From JACPDI01 sp035463475 (GTDB lineage: Bacteria > Acidobacteriota > Vicinamibacteria > Vicinamibacterales > 2-12-FULL-66-21): 64,000 nt of DNA. Of this stretch, positions 45,828 to 54,645 are shown one piece after another. The stretch lies in contig DATHTE010000134.1 of assembly GCA_035463475.1 (NCBI GenBank), forward strand, positions 1 through 64,000. Reading direction: 5' to 3'. How positions within the stretch are numbered: the first letter of the stretch is position 1; each line of letters opens with the position of its first letter. The notes under the pieces are model-generated. The model searched no databases, had not been told where the DNA came from, and worked only from the letters and a program-made list of their open reading frames with translations. Both the position numbers and the translations under genes were made by a program.

Positions 45828-47255
45828 ATGGGACGCATCCTAGTCGCCGACGATCATGATTCGCTCCGCCGAGGGCTCGTGCGGGCGCTGACCGAGGCAG
45901 GGCACGAGGTCGACGAAGCCCCGAACGGCAACATCGCCATCGAGCGGCTGCACGCCGGCTCGTACGACGTCGTGGTGAGCGACCTCAAGATGGGCGGCAG
46001 CGACGGGCTCGACGTCCTGCGCACCGCCAAGTCGATGCACCCGACGACGACCGTGATCCTCATGACGGCGTTCGGCACGGTCCAGACGGCGGTCGAGGCG
46101 ATGAAGATCGGCGCCTTTGACTACGTCCAGAAACCGTTCGAGATCGAGGAGATGGAGGTGAAGATCGAAAAAGCGATCGAGCACCGCCGCCTCCGGCACG
46201 AGATCGACTACCTCCGCCACACGCAGCAGGACATCTACGACTTCGATCGCATCGTCGGCGCGAGCGGCGCGCTGCACTCCGTCCTGAACATCGTCCGCAA
46301 GGTGGCGAAGAGCAACACCACCGTGCTGATCCGCGGCGAGACGGGCACGGGCAAGGAGCTGATCGCCGGCGCGATCCACCACAACTCGCTGCGCTCGGGG
46401 CGCAACTTCGTGAAGGTGAACTGCGCGGCGTTGCAGGAGAACCTGCTGGAATCGGAGCTGTTCGGCCACGAGAAGGGGGCGTTCACGAGCGCCGACCGGC
46501 AGCGCATCGGCCGGTTCGAGCAGGCCGACGGCGGGACGCTGTTCCTCGACGAGATCGGCGACATGAGCGCGAACACGCAGGCCAAGATCCTGCGCGTGCT
46601 GCAGGAGCACGAGTTCGAGCGGCTCGGCGGCACGCGGACGATCCGCGTGGACGTCCGGCTCGTCACCGCAACCAACCGCAACCTGGCGCAGATGGTCGCG
46701 TCCGGCCAGTTCCGCGAGGACCTCTTCTTCCGCCTCAACGTCGTGTCGATCGACATGCCGCCGCTCCGCGAGCGCAAGGAGGACATCGAGGCGCTGGCGC
46801 AGTTCTTCATCCGCCGGTTCACCGGGGAGCTGAAGAAGAAGATCGACGGCCTCGCGCCGGACGGCACGAAGCTGCTGATGCGCTACAACTGGCCCGGGAA
46901 CATCCGCGAGCTGGAGAACGCCCTCGAGCGGGCGGTGCTGCTCACGGAGGGCCCGCTCATCACCGCCGGGGACCTGCGGCTGGGCGAGTTGTCGACGACC
47001 CCGACGCCCGGGGACGCGAGCCCGGTGGTGAAGATCCCGCCAACCGGCATCGCGCTCGAGGAGATCGAGCGGCAGGCGCTCATCGAGGCGCTGAAGATGT
47101 CGAACTGGGTGCAGAAGGACGCGGCGGAGCTGCTGTCGATCAGCCCGCGCGTGATGAACTACAAGATCAAGACGCTGGGCATCGACTTCGCGCGCGGCCG
47201 CCGCGCGCCGGTGTCCGAGCCGTCACCGGCCGGCGACCGCAGCGTCGCCGTCTAG
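45828..47255 (+). CDS. NtrC-like response regulator with variant GAFTSA loop
   Basis: 475 residues from ATG at 45828 (GAGGG upstream); longer frames read the kinase. Receiver 1-120 (ILVADDHDSLR, phospho-Asp in VVVSDLKMGGSDG ~51, where the usual Pro after LKM is Gly). AAA+: GETGTGKE (~170), LFGHEKGAFTSADRQ (~218), LFLDEIGDM intact, FREDLFFRLNV. The sigma-54 contact loop GAFTGA has Ser for the second Gly. The C-terminal Fis-type HTH reads WVQKDAAELLSISPRVMNYKI. The change may weaken or alter sigma-54 contact. Confidence 0.92.
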   Translation: MGRILVADDHDSLRRGLVRALTEAGHEVDEAPNGNIAIERLHAGSYDVVVSDLKMGGSDGLDVLRTAKSMHPTTTVILMTAFGTVQTAVEAMKIGAFDYVQKPFEIEEMEVKIEKAIEHRRLRHEIDYLRHTQQDIYDFDRIVGASGALHSVLNIVRKVAKSNTTVLIRGETGTGKELIAGAIHHNSLRSGRNFVKVNCAALQENLLESELFGHEKGAFTSADRQRIGRFEQADGGTLFLDEIGDMSANTQAKILRVLQEHEFERLGGTRTIRVDVRLVTATNRNLAQMVASGQFREDLFFRLNVVSIDMPPLRERKEDIEALAQFFIRRFTGELKKKIDGLAPDGTKLLMRYNWPGNIRELENALERAVLLTEGPLITAGDLRLGELSTTPTPGDASPVVKIPPTGIALEEIERQALIEALKMSNWVQKDAAELLSISPRVMNYKIKTLGIDFARGRRAPVSEPSPAGDRSVAV

Positions 47256-47313
47256 GCGTGTCCCGCGGGGCGAACCCTCCGGGTTGGCCCTCGCGAGCCT
47301 CAAGGCTCGCGCT
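47256..47313. repeat. Intergenic palindromic repeat, possible bidirectional terminator
   Basis: Between the convergent NtrC-like gene and xerC. It holds AACCC-TCC-GGGTT and a perfect 8-bp stem CGCGAGCC/GGCTCGCG with TCAA loop (47292-47311). The composition suggests a repeat family used as a terminator or REP-like element; other copies were not seen in this window. Confidence 0.6.
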
Positions 47314-47328
47314 ACCCGTACCTCTCCC

Positions 47329-48279
47329 TCAGGTGCGCTTCGCCCGCGGGTGCGCTTTCCGATACGTGTCGATCAGTTCTGCGGCGTTGACGTGCGTGTA
47401 GCGCTGCGTGGTGCTGAGCCGGGCGTGTCCGAGCAGCTCCTGGATCGCGCGCAGGTCGGCGCCGCGCTGGAGCAGGTGCGTCGCGAACGAATGGCGCAGG
47501 GCGTGCGGGCTGATGCCGAACCGCGTGCTGCACATCGCGACGTAGCGCCTCACCAGCCGATCGACGCTTCGCGTCGACAGCCGCCCTCCCTGGTAGTTCA
47601 CGAACAGCGGATCGCGGCGTCGAGCACCGCGTCCGCCGGGCCGGCTGCTCTTCGGCTCGGGAGACGGCGTGGCGAACTGCGCGCGATCGCGGAACCAGTC
47701 CCGCAGCGCCGCTTCCGATGCCCGGTTGAACGGCACGAGCCGCTCCTTGCGCCCCTTGCCCAGCACGCGCAGCATCCGCGCGGACAGGTTCACGTCGTCG
47801 AGATCCAGGCCGACCAGCTCGCTCAGCCGCAGCCCGGACGCGTAGAACAGTTCCAGGATGGCGCGGTCGCGGCGGCCGAGCGGGCGCGAGCCATCCGGCA
47901 TCGCCAGCAGCTTCTCCATTTCCGCGATGTCCAGGTGTGCCGGCAGCTTGACCTCCCGCCGCGGCGCGCCGACGAGCGCCGACGGATCGTCCTCGATCAG
48001 CCCCTCGCGGCGCAGGTACCGGCAGAACGTGCGCACCGCGGTCAGCTTGCGCGCGGCAGACGCGCGCGAGTTGCCGCGCGCGTGCAACTCTCCCATGAAC
48101 GCCCGGATCCCCGCCGGATCGATGTCCGCCGGCGTGAGCGCGCTCACCCTGCGCTCGCGCGCGCGCGCGAGCACGTCGAGAAACTGCGAGAGATCACTGT
48201 CGTAGGCGCGAATGGTGTGGACCGAGGCATTGCGGTTCAGCTCGAGGTGCTCGAGAAAGGACTTCAGAAGATCGCGCAT
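47329..48279 (-). CDS. xerC: Tyrosine recombinase XerC
   Basis: 316 residues from ATG at 48279; a longer frame reads trmFO out of frame. N-terminal SAM-like core domain (FLEHLELNRNASVHTIRAYDSDL). Catalytic set is complete: Arg in YASGLRLSELVGLDL, Lys in GKGRKERLVPF, HALRHSFATHLLQRGA, LGHARLSTTQRY with the nucleophilic Tyr in TQRYTHV. Resolves chromosome dimers at dif. It follows trmFO by 14 bases in the order dprA-topA-trmFO-xerC, the housekeeping context, so it is not a mobile-element integrase. Confidence 0.93.
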   Translation of the reverse strand: MRDLLKSFLEHLELNRNASVHTIRAYDSDLSQFLDVLARARERRVSALTPADIDPAGIRAFMGELHARGNSRASAARKLTAVRTFCRYLRREGLIEDDPSALVGAPRREVKLPAHLDIAEMEKLLAMPDGSRPLGRRDRAILELFYASGLRLSELVGLDLDDVNLSARMLRVLGKGRKERLVPFNRASEAALRDWFRDRAQFATPSPEPKSSRPGGRGARRRDPLFVNYQGGRLSTRSVDRLVRRYVAMCSTRFGISPHALRHSFATHLLQRGADLRAIQELLGHARLSTTQRYTHVNAAELIDTYRKAHPRAKRT

Positions 48280-48293
48280 GACAGTCTCGAGGG

Positions 48294-49721
48294 TCAGGGC
48301 ACGGCGCCGCAACCCTCCGCCGCCTCGCTCGGGCTCAGGGCTGCGGCCCACGCCTTGAGCTGCTCCAGCGCGCGGTCGGCAATCGCCAGGTTCCGCTGCG
48401 CACGGTTCCCGACCTTCTTCGCGAGCGGCGTGATGATGCCGAAGGTGATGTTCGTCGGCTGGTAATGCGCGGCGTCCGCATGGGAGACGTAGTACGCCAG
48501 CGCGCCAAGGGCGGTCGTGCGCGGCGGCACGCGCAGCGGCCGCCCCTGCACGAGCGCCGCGGCGTTGCGGCCGGCAATCAGCCCCGACGCCGCCGACTCC
48601 ACGTACCCCTCCACGCCGGAAATCTGCCCCGCGAAGAACAGGTCGTCGCGCGCGCGGGTCTGCCACGTCTCGCGCAACACGCTCGGCGCGTTGATGTAGG
48701 TGTTGCGGTGGATCATCCCGAACCGCACGAACTCGGCGCGCTCGAGCCCCGGGATCATCCGCAGCACGCGCGCCTGCTCTCCCCACTTCATTTGCGTTTG
48801 GAAGCCCACGAGGCTGAAGTGGTCCCCGGCGAGGTTGTCCTGCCGGAGCTGGGCGACCGCGTACGGCTCGGCGCCGGTCCGCGGGTCTCGGAGCCCGACC
48901 GGCTTCATCGGGCCGAAGCGCAGCGTGTCGGTACCGCGGTGCGCCATCACCTCGATCGGCAGGCAGCCCTCGAAGAACTTCGTGTTGTCGATGTCATGAG
49001 CGGCGGCGCGTTCCGCGCCGAGCACCGCCTGGACGAAGCGCCCGTACTCGTCGCGCGTGAAGGGGCAGTTCAGGTAGTCGCCGTCGGCTGCGACGGGGAC
49101 AGTCACACTTTCGTCATGAGTCTCCGCGAAAGTGTGACTGTCCCCCTTTTTGCCCAACGATCGCCCCCAGCGCGACGCCCGGAACACCTTCGACATGTCG
49201 ATCGTTTCGGCGAGCACGATCGGGCTCACCGCGTCGAAGAAGTAGAGATGGTCCGCACCAACGAACGCCGTGATGTCGGCCGACAGCGCGGCGGCCGTGA
49301 GCGGCCCGGTCGCGATGATGACCGGCCCGTCGAACGCGCCGGGCGCTGGGATACCGGTGATTTCCTCACGCGCGAAGGAGACCAACGGATGCGCCGCCAG
49401 CGCCGTCGTGGTTTCGGCTGCGAACTTCTCCCGATCGACCGCGAGGGCGGCTCCCGCCGGCACGCGGGTCGCGTCAGCAGCCCGCATCACCAGCGACCCG
49501 AGCCGGCGCATCTCCTCCTTGAGCAGACCGACGGCGTTGTCAAGCTTGTCGCCGCGAAAGGAGTTGCTGCAGACCAGCTCCGCGCAGAGGCCGGTCTTGT
49601 GCACGGCGGTCTGCCGCACCGGCCGCATTTCGTGGATGACCGCCGGCGCGCCGAGCGACACCGCCTGCCAGGCCGCTTCGGAGCCGGCGAGCCCCGCGCC
49701 GATTATGTGGACTCGTTTCAC
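48294..49721 (-). CDS. trmFO: tRNA (uracil-5-)-methyltransferase TrmFO with an in-frame 17-residue insertion
   Basis: 475 residues; flavin- and methylenetetrahydrofolate-dependent methylation of tRNA U54. GTG start at 49721 overlaps the topA stop by one base. FAD site HIIGAGLAGSEAAWQA, then HEMRP, LVCSNSFRGD, and GGVEGYVESAASGLIAGRNAA-like region near the C-terminus are intact. Between SLGKK and VAADGDYLNCP lies GDSHTFAETHDESVTVP, 17 residues encoded precisely by a 51-bp perfect palindromic element. Other family members run directly from a Gly-rich turn into DYLNCP. The frame is kept, so the protein is probably made with a surface loop; activity is untested. Confidence 0.93.
   Translation of the reverse strand: MKRVHIIGAGLAGSEAAWQAVSLGAPAVIHEMRPVRQTAVHKTGLCAELVCSNSFRGDKLDNAVGLLKEEMRRLGSLVMRAADATRVPAGAALAVDREKFAAETTTALAAHPLVSFAREEITGIPAPGAFDGPVIIATGPLTAAALSADITAFVGADHLYFFDAVSPIVLAETIDMSKVFRASRWGRSLGKKGDSHTFAETHDESVTVPVAADGDYLNCPFTRDEYGRFVQAVLGAERAAAHDIDNTKFFEGCLPIEVMAHRGTDTLRFGPMKPVGLRDPRTGAEPYAVAQLRQDNLAGDHFSLVGFQTQMKWGEQARVLRMIPGLERAEFVRFGMIHRNTYINAPSVLRETWQTRARDDLFFAGQISGVEGYVESAASGLIAGRNAAALVQGRPLRVPPRTTALGALAYYVSHADAAHYQPTNITFGIITPLAKKVGNRAQRNLAIADRALEQLKAWAAALSPSEAAEGCGAVP
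49095..49145. repeat. 51-bp perfect palindromic (REP-like) element inside trmFO
   Basis: Left arm 49095-49113 (GGGGACAGTCACACTTTCG) and right arm 49127-49145 are exact reverse complements, 19 bp, with a 13-base centre. Total 51 bp, exactly 17 codons. The GGGGACAGTCACACTTT core is of a kind I associate with REP elements mobilised by RAYT-type transposases; that link is from memory. Confidence 0.85.
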
Positions 49722-52171
49722 TAGGAGCCTACCGGCTCGAGCTCCGCGGACCTCACGTACGAGCAGTCCTCGTTATTGCAGATAACCTGGCGGCCGTGGC
49801 GCTTGGTGATCTTCTCGACGAGGAACGGCGCGCCGCAATCAGGGCACTTCTCCGGCACGGGCCTGTTCCACAGCGTGAAGTCGCAGTCCGGGTATTTGCT
49901 GCAGCCGTAGAACGCCTTCCCGCGGCGCGACTTCCGTTCGACGAGCTCGCCGCCGTCACCCTTCGGGCACATGACGCCGGTCGTCTTGTGCTTGACGTAG
50001 CGGCACTTCGGGTAGTTGCTGCACGCGGTGAACTCGCCGTACCGCCCGTGCTTCACCACGAGGTTCGAACCGCACTCGGGGCACTTCTCGTCCAGCACCT
50101 GGTCCGGTTTCGCCGCCGTGAGTCCCTGCTTCGTGTTCAGCAGCTTCCGCGTGGTCTTGCACTCCGGGTATCCCGTGCACGCCAGGAACTGCCCGAACCG
50201 GCCGCGCTTGACCACCATCGGCCTGCCGCAGTTCTCGCATTCCTCCGAGAGGTCGTCCGCGGTCTGCTCCGGCGCCTCCAGCTCGCGCGTGTTCTCGCAC
50301 GCCGGGTAGGCGCTGCACGCGAGGAACAGCCCGAACTTGCCGGCTTTGATTACCATTGCCGACCCGCACTTGTCGCATTCGACCGGCGGCTCGGGAGGCA
50401 TCCCCTCGACCTTGATGTCGGGCATGCGCTTCTTCGCGTCCGCCAGGTCCTTCTTGAACTGCTTGTAGAAGCTCTTGAGCGTGGAGGCGTACTTCTGGTT
50501 GCCCTGCTCGATCTCGTCGAGCTGCTCTTCGAGCTTGCGCGTGTACTCGACGTCGAGGATGTCGTCGAACGTCGGGCTGAGCAGCTTCTCCACGAGGATG
50601 CGCCCCAGCATCGTCGGCTTGAAGCGGCCCTCGATCTTGTTCACGTACTCACGCGCCTGCAGCACCGTGATGATCTGCGCGTAGGTGCTCGGGCGGCCGA
50701 TGCCGTTCTCCTCGAGCGCCTTGACCAGGGTTGCCTCGCTGTAGCGCGGCGGCGGCTGCGTGAACTTCTGCTCCGGCCTCAGCTCGCGCAGCTCGAGCCG
50801 GTCACCCTCCGCCATCGCCGGCAGGACGCCGGACGCGAACGCGTCCTCGTCATCGCCGGCCGACACCGCGTCCGGCCCCGGCCCTTCCTTCTGCTCGTCC
50901 TTCTGCTCGGTCGCAACCTCGATGTTGTACACGGCCATCCAGCCGGCGAACTTCGGCACCGAGCCCTTCACGCGGAACGTGTAGTCTCCCGCTTCGATAT
51001 CTACCGTGGTGTCGTCGAAGACGGCCGGCGGCATCTGCGAAGCGGTGAAGCGGTTCCAGATCAGACGATACAGGTAGAACTGATCGGGCGTGAGGTGCGG
51101 CCGCACGCCCTCGGGCGTGTACAGCATCGAGGTCGGCCGAATTGCTTCGTGCGCGTCCTGCGCGTCCGCCTTCGCCCGGAAGGTGTTCGGCTGGTCCGGC
51201 ACGTACTCGGGGCCGAACCGCTCGCCGACATGTGCGCGCACCTCCTCGAGCGCCTGCTGCGAGACGCGCGTCGAGTCCGTGCGCATGTAGGTGATGAGGC
51301 CGACCGCCCCCTCTCCCGGCAGCTCGATGCCCTCGTACAGCTGCTGGGCGAGCATCATTGTCTTCTTCACAGGGAAGCGCGAGGCCTGCTGCAGCTTGCT
51401 GGTAATGAAGGGCGGCAGCGCCCCCTTCTTCCGCTCCTTTGTCGTGACCGACGAGACGACCCAGGACGCCTGTCGCAGGTCGGCGAGGATGGCGCCCGCT
51501 TCGGCCTCGTTCGCGACCTTGATCGCCGCACCGCCGCGTTTGAGCAGCCTCGCCTCGAACTCCGGGGGCGTTCCAGCAGCGAGGCGGGCGAAGACGTTCC
51601 AGTACTCTTCCGGCCTGAACGCTTCGATCTCGCGCTCGCGGTCGCAGACCAGTTTGAGCGCAACCGACTGCACGCGTCCGGCGCTCAGGCCGCGCCGCAC
51701 CTTGTCCCACAGCAGCGGGCTGATCTTGTAGCCGACCAGTCGATCGAGGACGCGGCGCGCCTGCTGCGCGTCCACCATCTTCATGTCGATGTCCGACGGG
51801 TGGTTCAGGGCCTCGAGGATCGCCTTCTTCGTGATCTCGTTGAACATCAGGCGCCGGACCTTCTTTTTCCCGGTGCCCAGCTCCTCGGCCAGGTGCCAGC
51901 CAATGGCCTCCCCTTCGCGGTCGGGGTCCGTCGCGAGGTAGATCTCGTCCGCCTTCTTCGCCTCCTGCCGCAGCTCGGTCAGGACCTTCTTGCGGGAGGG
52001 AATCACCTCGTACACCGGCTCGAAGTCGTCGTCCACGTCTACACCCAGCCTGCTCTTGGGCAGATCGCGGACGTGGCCCATCGAGGCCATGACCTTGTAG
52101 TCGTGTCCGAGGTATTTGTTGATGGTCTTCGCCTTGGCGGGCGATTCGACCACGACCAGTGCCTTTGCCAT
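49721..52171 (-). CDS. topA: DNA topoisomerase I with five C-terminal zinc-ribbon modules
   Basis: 816 residues. TOPRIM domain (LVVVESPAKAKTINKYL, LATDPDREGEAIGWHL), active-site Tyr in VGLITYMRTDSTRVS, and the conserved YKISPLLWDKVRRGLSAGRVQ region. The C-terminus has successive four-Cys modules, from VECDKCGSAMV (~600) through EECENCG, EKCPECG, a CPKGDGGEL variant and EKCPDCGAPF. Relaxes negative supercoils. Between dprA and trmFO; 12 bases separate it from the dprA stop. Confidence 0.96.
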   Translation of the reverse strand: MAKALVVVESPAKAKTINKYLGHDYKVMASMGHVRDLPKSRLGVDVDDDFEPVYEVIPSRKKVLTELRQEAKKADEIYLATDPDREGEAIGWHLAEELGTGKKKVRRLMFNEITKKAILEALNHPSDIDMKMVDAQQARRVLDRLVGYKISPLLWDKVRRGLSAGRVQSVALKLVCDREREIEAFRPEEYWNVFARLAAGTPPEFEARLLKRGGAAIKVANEAEAGAILADLRQASWVVSSVTTKERKKGALPPFITSKLQQASRFPVKKTMMLAQQLYEGIELPGEGAVGLITYMRTDSTRVSQQALEEVRAHVGERFGPEYVPDQPNTFRAKADAQDAHEAIRPTSMLYTPEGVRPHLTPDQFYLYRLIWNRFTASQMPPAVFDDTTVDIEAGDYTFRVKGSVPKFAGWMAVYNIEVATEQKDEQKEGPGPDAVSAGDDEDAFASGVLPAMAEGDRLELRELRPEQKFTQPPPRYSEATLVKALEENGIGRPSTYAQIITVLQAREYVNKIEGRFKPTMLGRILVEKLLSPTFDDILDVEYTRKLEEQLDEIEQGNQKYASTLKSFYKQFKKDLADAKKRMPDIKVEGMPPEPPVECDKCGSAMVIKAGKFGLFLACSAYPACENTRELEAPEQTADDLSEECENCGRPMVVKRGRFGQFLACTGYPECKTTRKLLNTKQGLTAAKPDQVLDEKCPECGSNLVVKHGRYGEFTACSNYPKCRYVKHKTTGVMCPKGDGGELVERKSRRGKAFYGCSKYPDCDFTLWNRPVPEKCPDCGAPFLVEKITKRHGRQVICNNEDCSYVRSAELEPVGS

Positions 52172-52183
52172 AAAAAGGAGACC

Positions 52184-53059
52184 TTACACTCTTTTGCATG
52201 CCAGGGCGAAACGGCCCCCCGGCACACGCGTCACAACGCCCTGCAGCTCCAATTCGAGCAGCCTCGGCAGCAGCGCCGCGGCGCCGAGGCCGCTGGCGAC
52301 ACACAACTCGTCCAGGCCGTACGCCTCGCCCGGCTGCAGAACGCGCATCAAACCATTATGCATCAATGACTTACCATCGGCAACCGGGACGGGCGGAATC
52401 CTGGAGAGACCCAGTTCTTCCAGAATATCGTCCACTCCCTCGACGAGCTTTGCTCCGTCCTTTAGCAGGGCGTGCGAGCCCCGGTTCCGCCCGCTGAGCG
52501 CGTTGCCCGGCACCGCCATCACGTCCCGCCCCTGCTCGAGCGCCCATCGGGCGGTAATCAGCGAACCGCTCTTTTCCCCGGCCTCCACGACAACGACCGC
52601 CCGGGATAGCCCCGAAATAATGCGGTTCCTGAGCGGAAAGTGATGCTGATGGGGCGCCGTCCCGGGAGGGAACTCCGATATCACACAGCCGGACTCCACG
52701 ATACGGTCCATGAGCTGACGATGTTCCGCGGGATAGGCCACGTCCACACCGCATCCCAGCACGGCGACCGTCCGCCCGCCGGCGTCGAGCGCCCCCTGGT
52801 GGGCCGCTCCGTCCACGCCGCGCGCCATGCCGCTCACCACCACGACGCCGGACCGCACGAGGTCGAAGGCGAGCGCGGTCGCGACCTCCACCGCGTACTG
52901 AGACGCCGCCCGGGAGCCGACGATGGCAACGGACGGGCAGAGGAGCGCTTCGAGGTCTCCGCGTACCCACAGTTCATCGGGCGCGTCCGGGATCGCGGCG
53001 AGTTGCGGCGGATAGCGCGGGTCGTCACGGTAGACCGCGCGAGGGTTGATGTGCGTCAT
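52184..53059 (-). CDS. dprA: DNA processing protein DprA
   Basis: 291 residues from ATG at 53059; a longer frame to 53134 adds 25 residues without similarity to the family. Loads RecA on incoming single-stranded DNA. Rossmann-like core with AIVGSRAASQYA, SGMARGVDGAAHQGAL, VLGCGVDVAYPAEH, FPLRNRIISGLS and EKSGSLITARWALEQGRDV. A C-terminal winged-helix (~225-291) is present. No clear Shine-Dalgarno. Supports natural transformation or recombination together with comF further right. Confidence 0.94.
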   Translation of the reverse strand: MTHINPRAVYRDDPRYPPQLAAIPDAPDELWVRGDLEALLCPSVAIVGSRAASQYAVEVATALAFDLVRSGVVVVSGMARGVDGAAHQGALDAGGRTVAVLGCGVDVAYPAEHRQLMDRIVESGCVISEFPPGTAPHQHHFPLRNRIISGLSRAVVVVEAGEKSGSLITARWALEQGRDVMAVPGNALSGRNRGSHALLKDGAKLVEGVDDILEELGLSRIPPVPVADGKSLMHNGLMRVLQPGEAYGLDELCVASGLGAAALLPRLLELELQGVVTRVPGGRFALACKRV

Positions 53060-53345
53060 AAGGTTCGGGGCTGTGGAGATTCCCAGCAATGGAGGTGTCG
53101 CAACCACCGTGCCCTGCGGCCCCTTACGGGGCAAGGTACGGATAACCGTCTGCCGACGTGGACGATTTCACAACGCGAGGACGGCGCTGGGCGTAAGTGC
53201 CTTACGATTCCTGCGCACTGCGCGGCCAAAAACGGAGGCGTTTTCTGCCTCTTCCGATGGTACGACCGTTGCTGCTGGGGCTGCCGAGGAGGGTGGAAAA
53301 CTGCTTGTCCGCCCCAGACCACGCGCGTATAGTGAGCCACACCCG

Positions 53346-53702
53346 ATGCGGATCCTGATCGCGTTCCTGTTAGCCGCCGCCGCCGTCGCCGCCCCGTCAG
53401 TCGTGTTGGCGGACGGGGCCAAGAACGCCAAGTCGCAGGTCGACTTCGGCATCGCAGTCGCACAGAAGGGCCTGTGGAAAGAGGCGTTGTACCGGTGGCT
53501 GCGCGCCGTGGAACTCGATCCGGGGTACGCCGCCGCCTGGAACAACCTTGCGATCGCCTACGAGCACGACGGGAACTTCGAAGAGGCCCGAAAGGCGTAC
53601 GAGAAAGCCCTGAGCCTCGATCCGAAGAACCTGTTCATCAAGCAGAACTACGAGCTCTTCAAAGAAATCAATGACCGCGCGAACCGTCGCCCTGCTCGGT
53701 AG
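53346..53702 (+). CDS. Exported TPR-repeat protein
   Basis: 118 residues from ATG at 53346; earlier in-frame starts read non-conserved sequence. Signal peptide ~1-22 (RILIAFLLAAAAVAAP). Two TPR units, YRWLRAVELDPGYAAAWNNL and YEKALSLDPKNLFIKQNYEL. TATAGT at 53326-53331 may be its -10. Its 3' end overlaps the next gene by 32 bases. The 53060-53345 region upstream, shared with dprA, holds no gene. Confidence 0.82.
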   Translation: MRILIAFLLAAAAVAAPSVVLADGAKNAKSQVDFGIAVAQKGLWKEALYRWLRAVELDPGYAAAWNNLAIAYEHDGNFEEARKAYEKALSLDPKNLFIKQNYELFKEINDRANRRPAR

Positions 53703-54525
53703 TCTCGTGTCGGCGGCGGCGGTAGCCGCGTGCACGAGCTTCTACGAAATCCCGATCGAAACACCGATCCAGCCGAAGATGGACGTGTCCGCGTTCCAGC
53801 GCGTGCTCGTCGCTGGCTTCATCGCCGGCGGCACCGACGACGTGGACGCGAACCAGGAGACGGTCCGGCTCCTGCGCAGCCAGCTCCGGAGCAAGTCGAA
53901 TCTGAAGGTGATCGAGGCGGACGCGCTGCCGCTGCTCTCCGTGGTGAACGAGCAGCGCACGGCGCCCGTCGGCGCTGCCGCGACGCGCCTCGAACCGATC
54001 GTCTTCCCGGCCGGTGACGGCCAGGAGCAGCCCGCGGCGCAGCCGCAACAGCCGCAGCCACAGGAGAAACCCGCCGAGGAGGCGGAACCGAAGATCCGGA
54101 ACGAGAAAGATCTCGAGGCCTACGAGCGGATCTTCGCGGACGTCAGCTACTGGAAGAAGATCGGCGAGGAGTACCAGTAGCCGCTGATCATCACCGGCAC
54201 GATTCTCTTCACGCCGCACACGCGCGCCGGAATGGTGCAGCGGGAGCGCGAGTCGTATGACGCCTTCGGGCGCCGCCGGACTGAGCCGATCCGCACCTAC
54301 ATGGAGCGCAAGGGCTTCATCCTGCAGCCGAAGTTCATCTTCATCGACGGGCGCACCGGGACGGTGCTGTACTCGGAGCGCTTCCGCGAGGAGCGGCTGT
54401 ACAACCCGCAGCAGAACACGCCCGCCCTCTCGTCGTACTTCGAGCTGATGGACCAAATCATGCCGAGTTTCCTCAGCACGCTGTCGGCACAGAAGATCCG
54501 CGGCACGCGGGTACTGCTCAAGTAG
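53671..54525 (+). pseudogene. Lipoprotein gene interrupted by an in-frame TAG
   Basis: A 285-codon frame with a lipobox signal peptide (AAAC, ~21), EIPIETPIQPKMDVSAFQRV, a Gln/Pro linker (~118-140) and, after TAG at 54178-54180, a continuous conserved-looking second half (PLIITGTILFTPHTRAGMV ... FIFIDGRTGTVLYSERF, ending RGTRVLLK). Reading across the stop gives EEYQ-stop-PLIITG with no frame change, so a single base (CAG to TAG) would explain it. Either a recent nonsense mutation, a sequencing error, or two separate proteins; many normal genes here end in TAG, so recoding is unlikely. Confidence 0.75.
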
Positions 54526-54541
54526 CCACCGACTCCCGCAC

Positions 54542-54567
54542 GGGCGGCCCTGCGGCCGCCCATTTCC
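54542..54567 (+). terminator. Candidate intrinsic terminator upstream of rplU
   Basis: GGGCGGCC (54542-54549), loop CTGC, GGCCGCCC (54554-54561), followed by ATTTCC. A perfect 8-bp GC stem with a weak T-rich tail, after the interrupted lipoprotein gene. Confidence 0.5.
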
Positions 54568-54582
54568 TGTCCCCTCAGCGGT

Positions 54583-54612
54583 TTGGCGAACGGCGTCGGG
54601 CCGTGATAAACT
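54583..54612 (+). promoter_or_regulatory. Candidate promoter for rplU-rpmA
   Basis: TTGGCG (54583-54588), 18 bases, TAAACT (54607-54612); each hexamer matches four of six consensus bases. Leader of about 27 bases to the GTG start of rplU. Confidence 0.4.
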
Positions 54613-54645
54613 TCGATGTTTCCGCCCTGAAGGGGAGAGAAGACT

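Noticed and set aside
47329..48279. Integrase of a genomic island
   Set aside because: Length, motifs and the dprA-topA-trmFO context indicate housekeeping XerC.
54178..54180. TAG read as an amino acid (amber recoding)
   Set aside because: Other genes in the window use TAG as a normal stop, for example topA and rplU, and no recoding element is seen.
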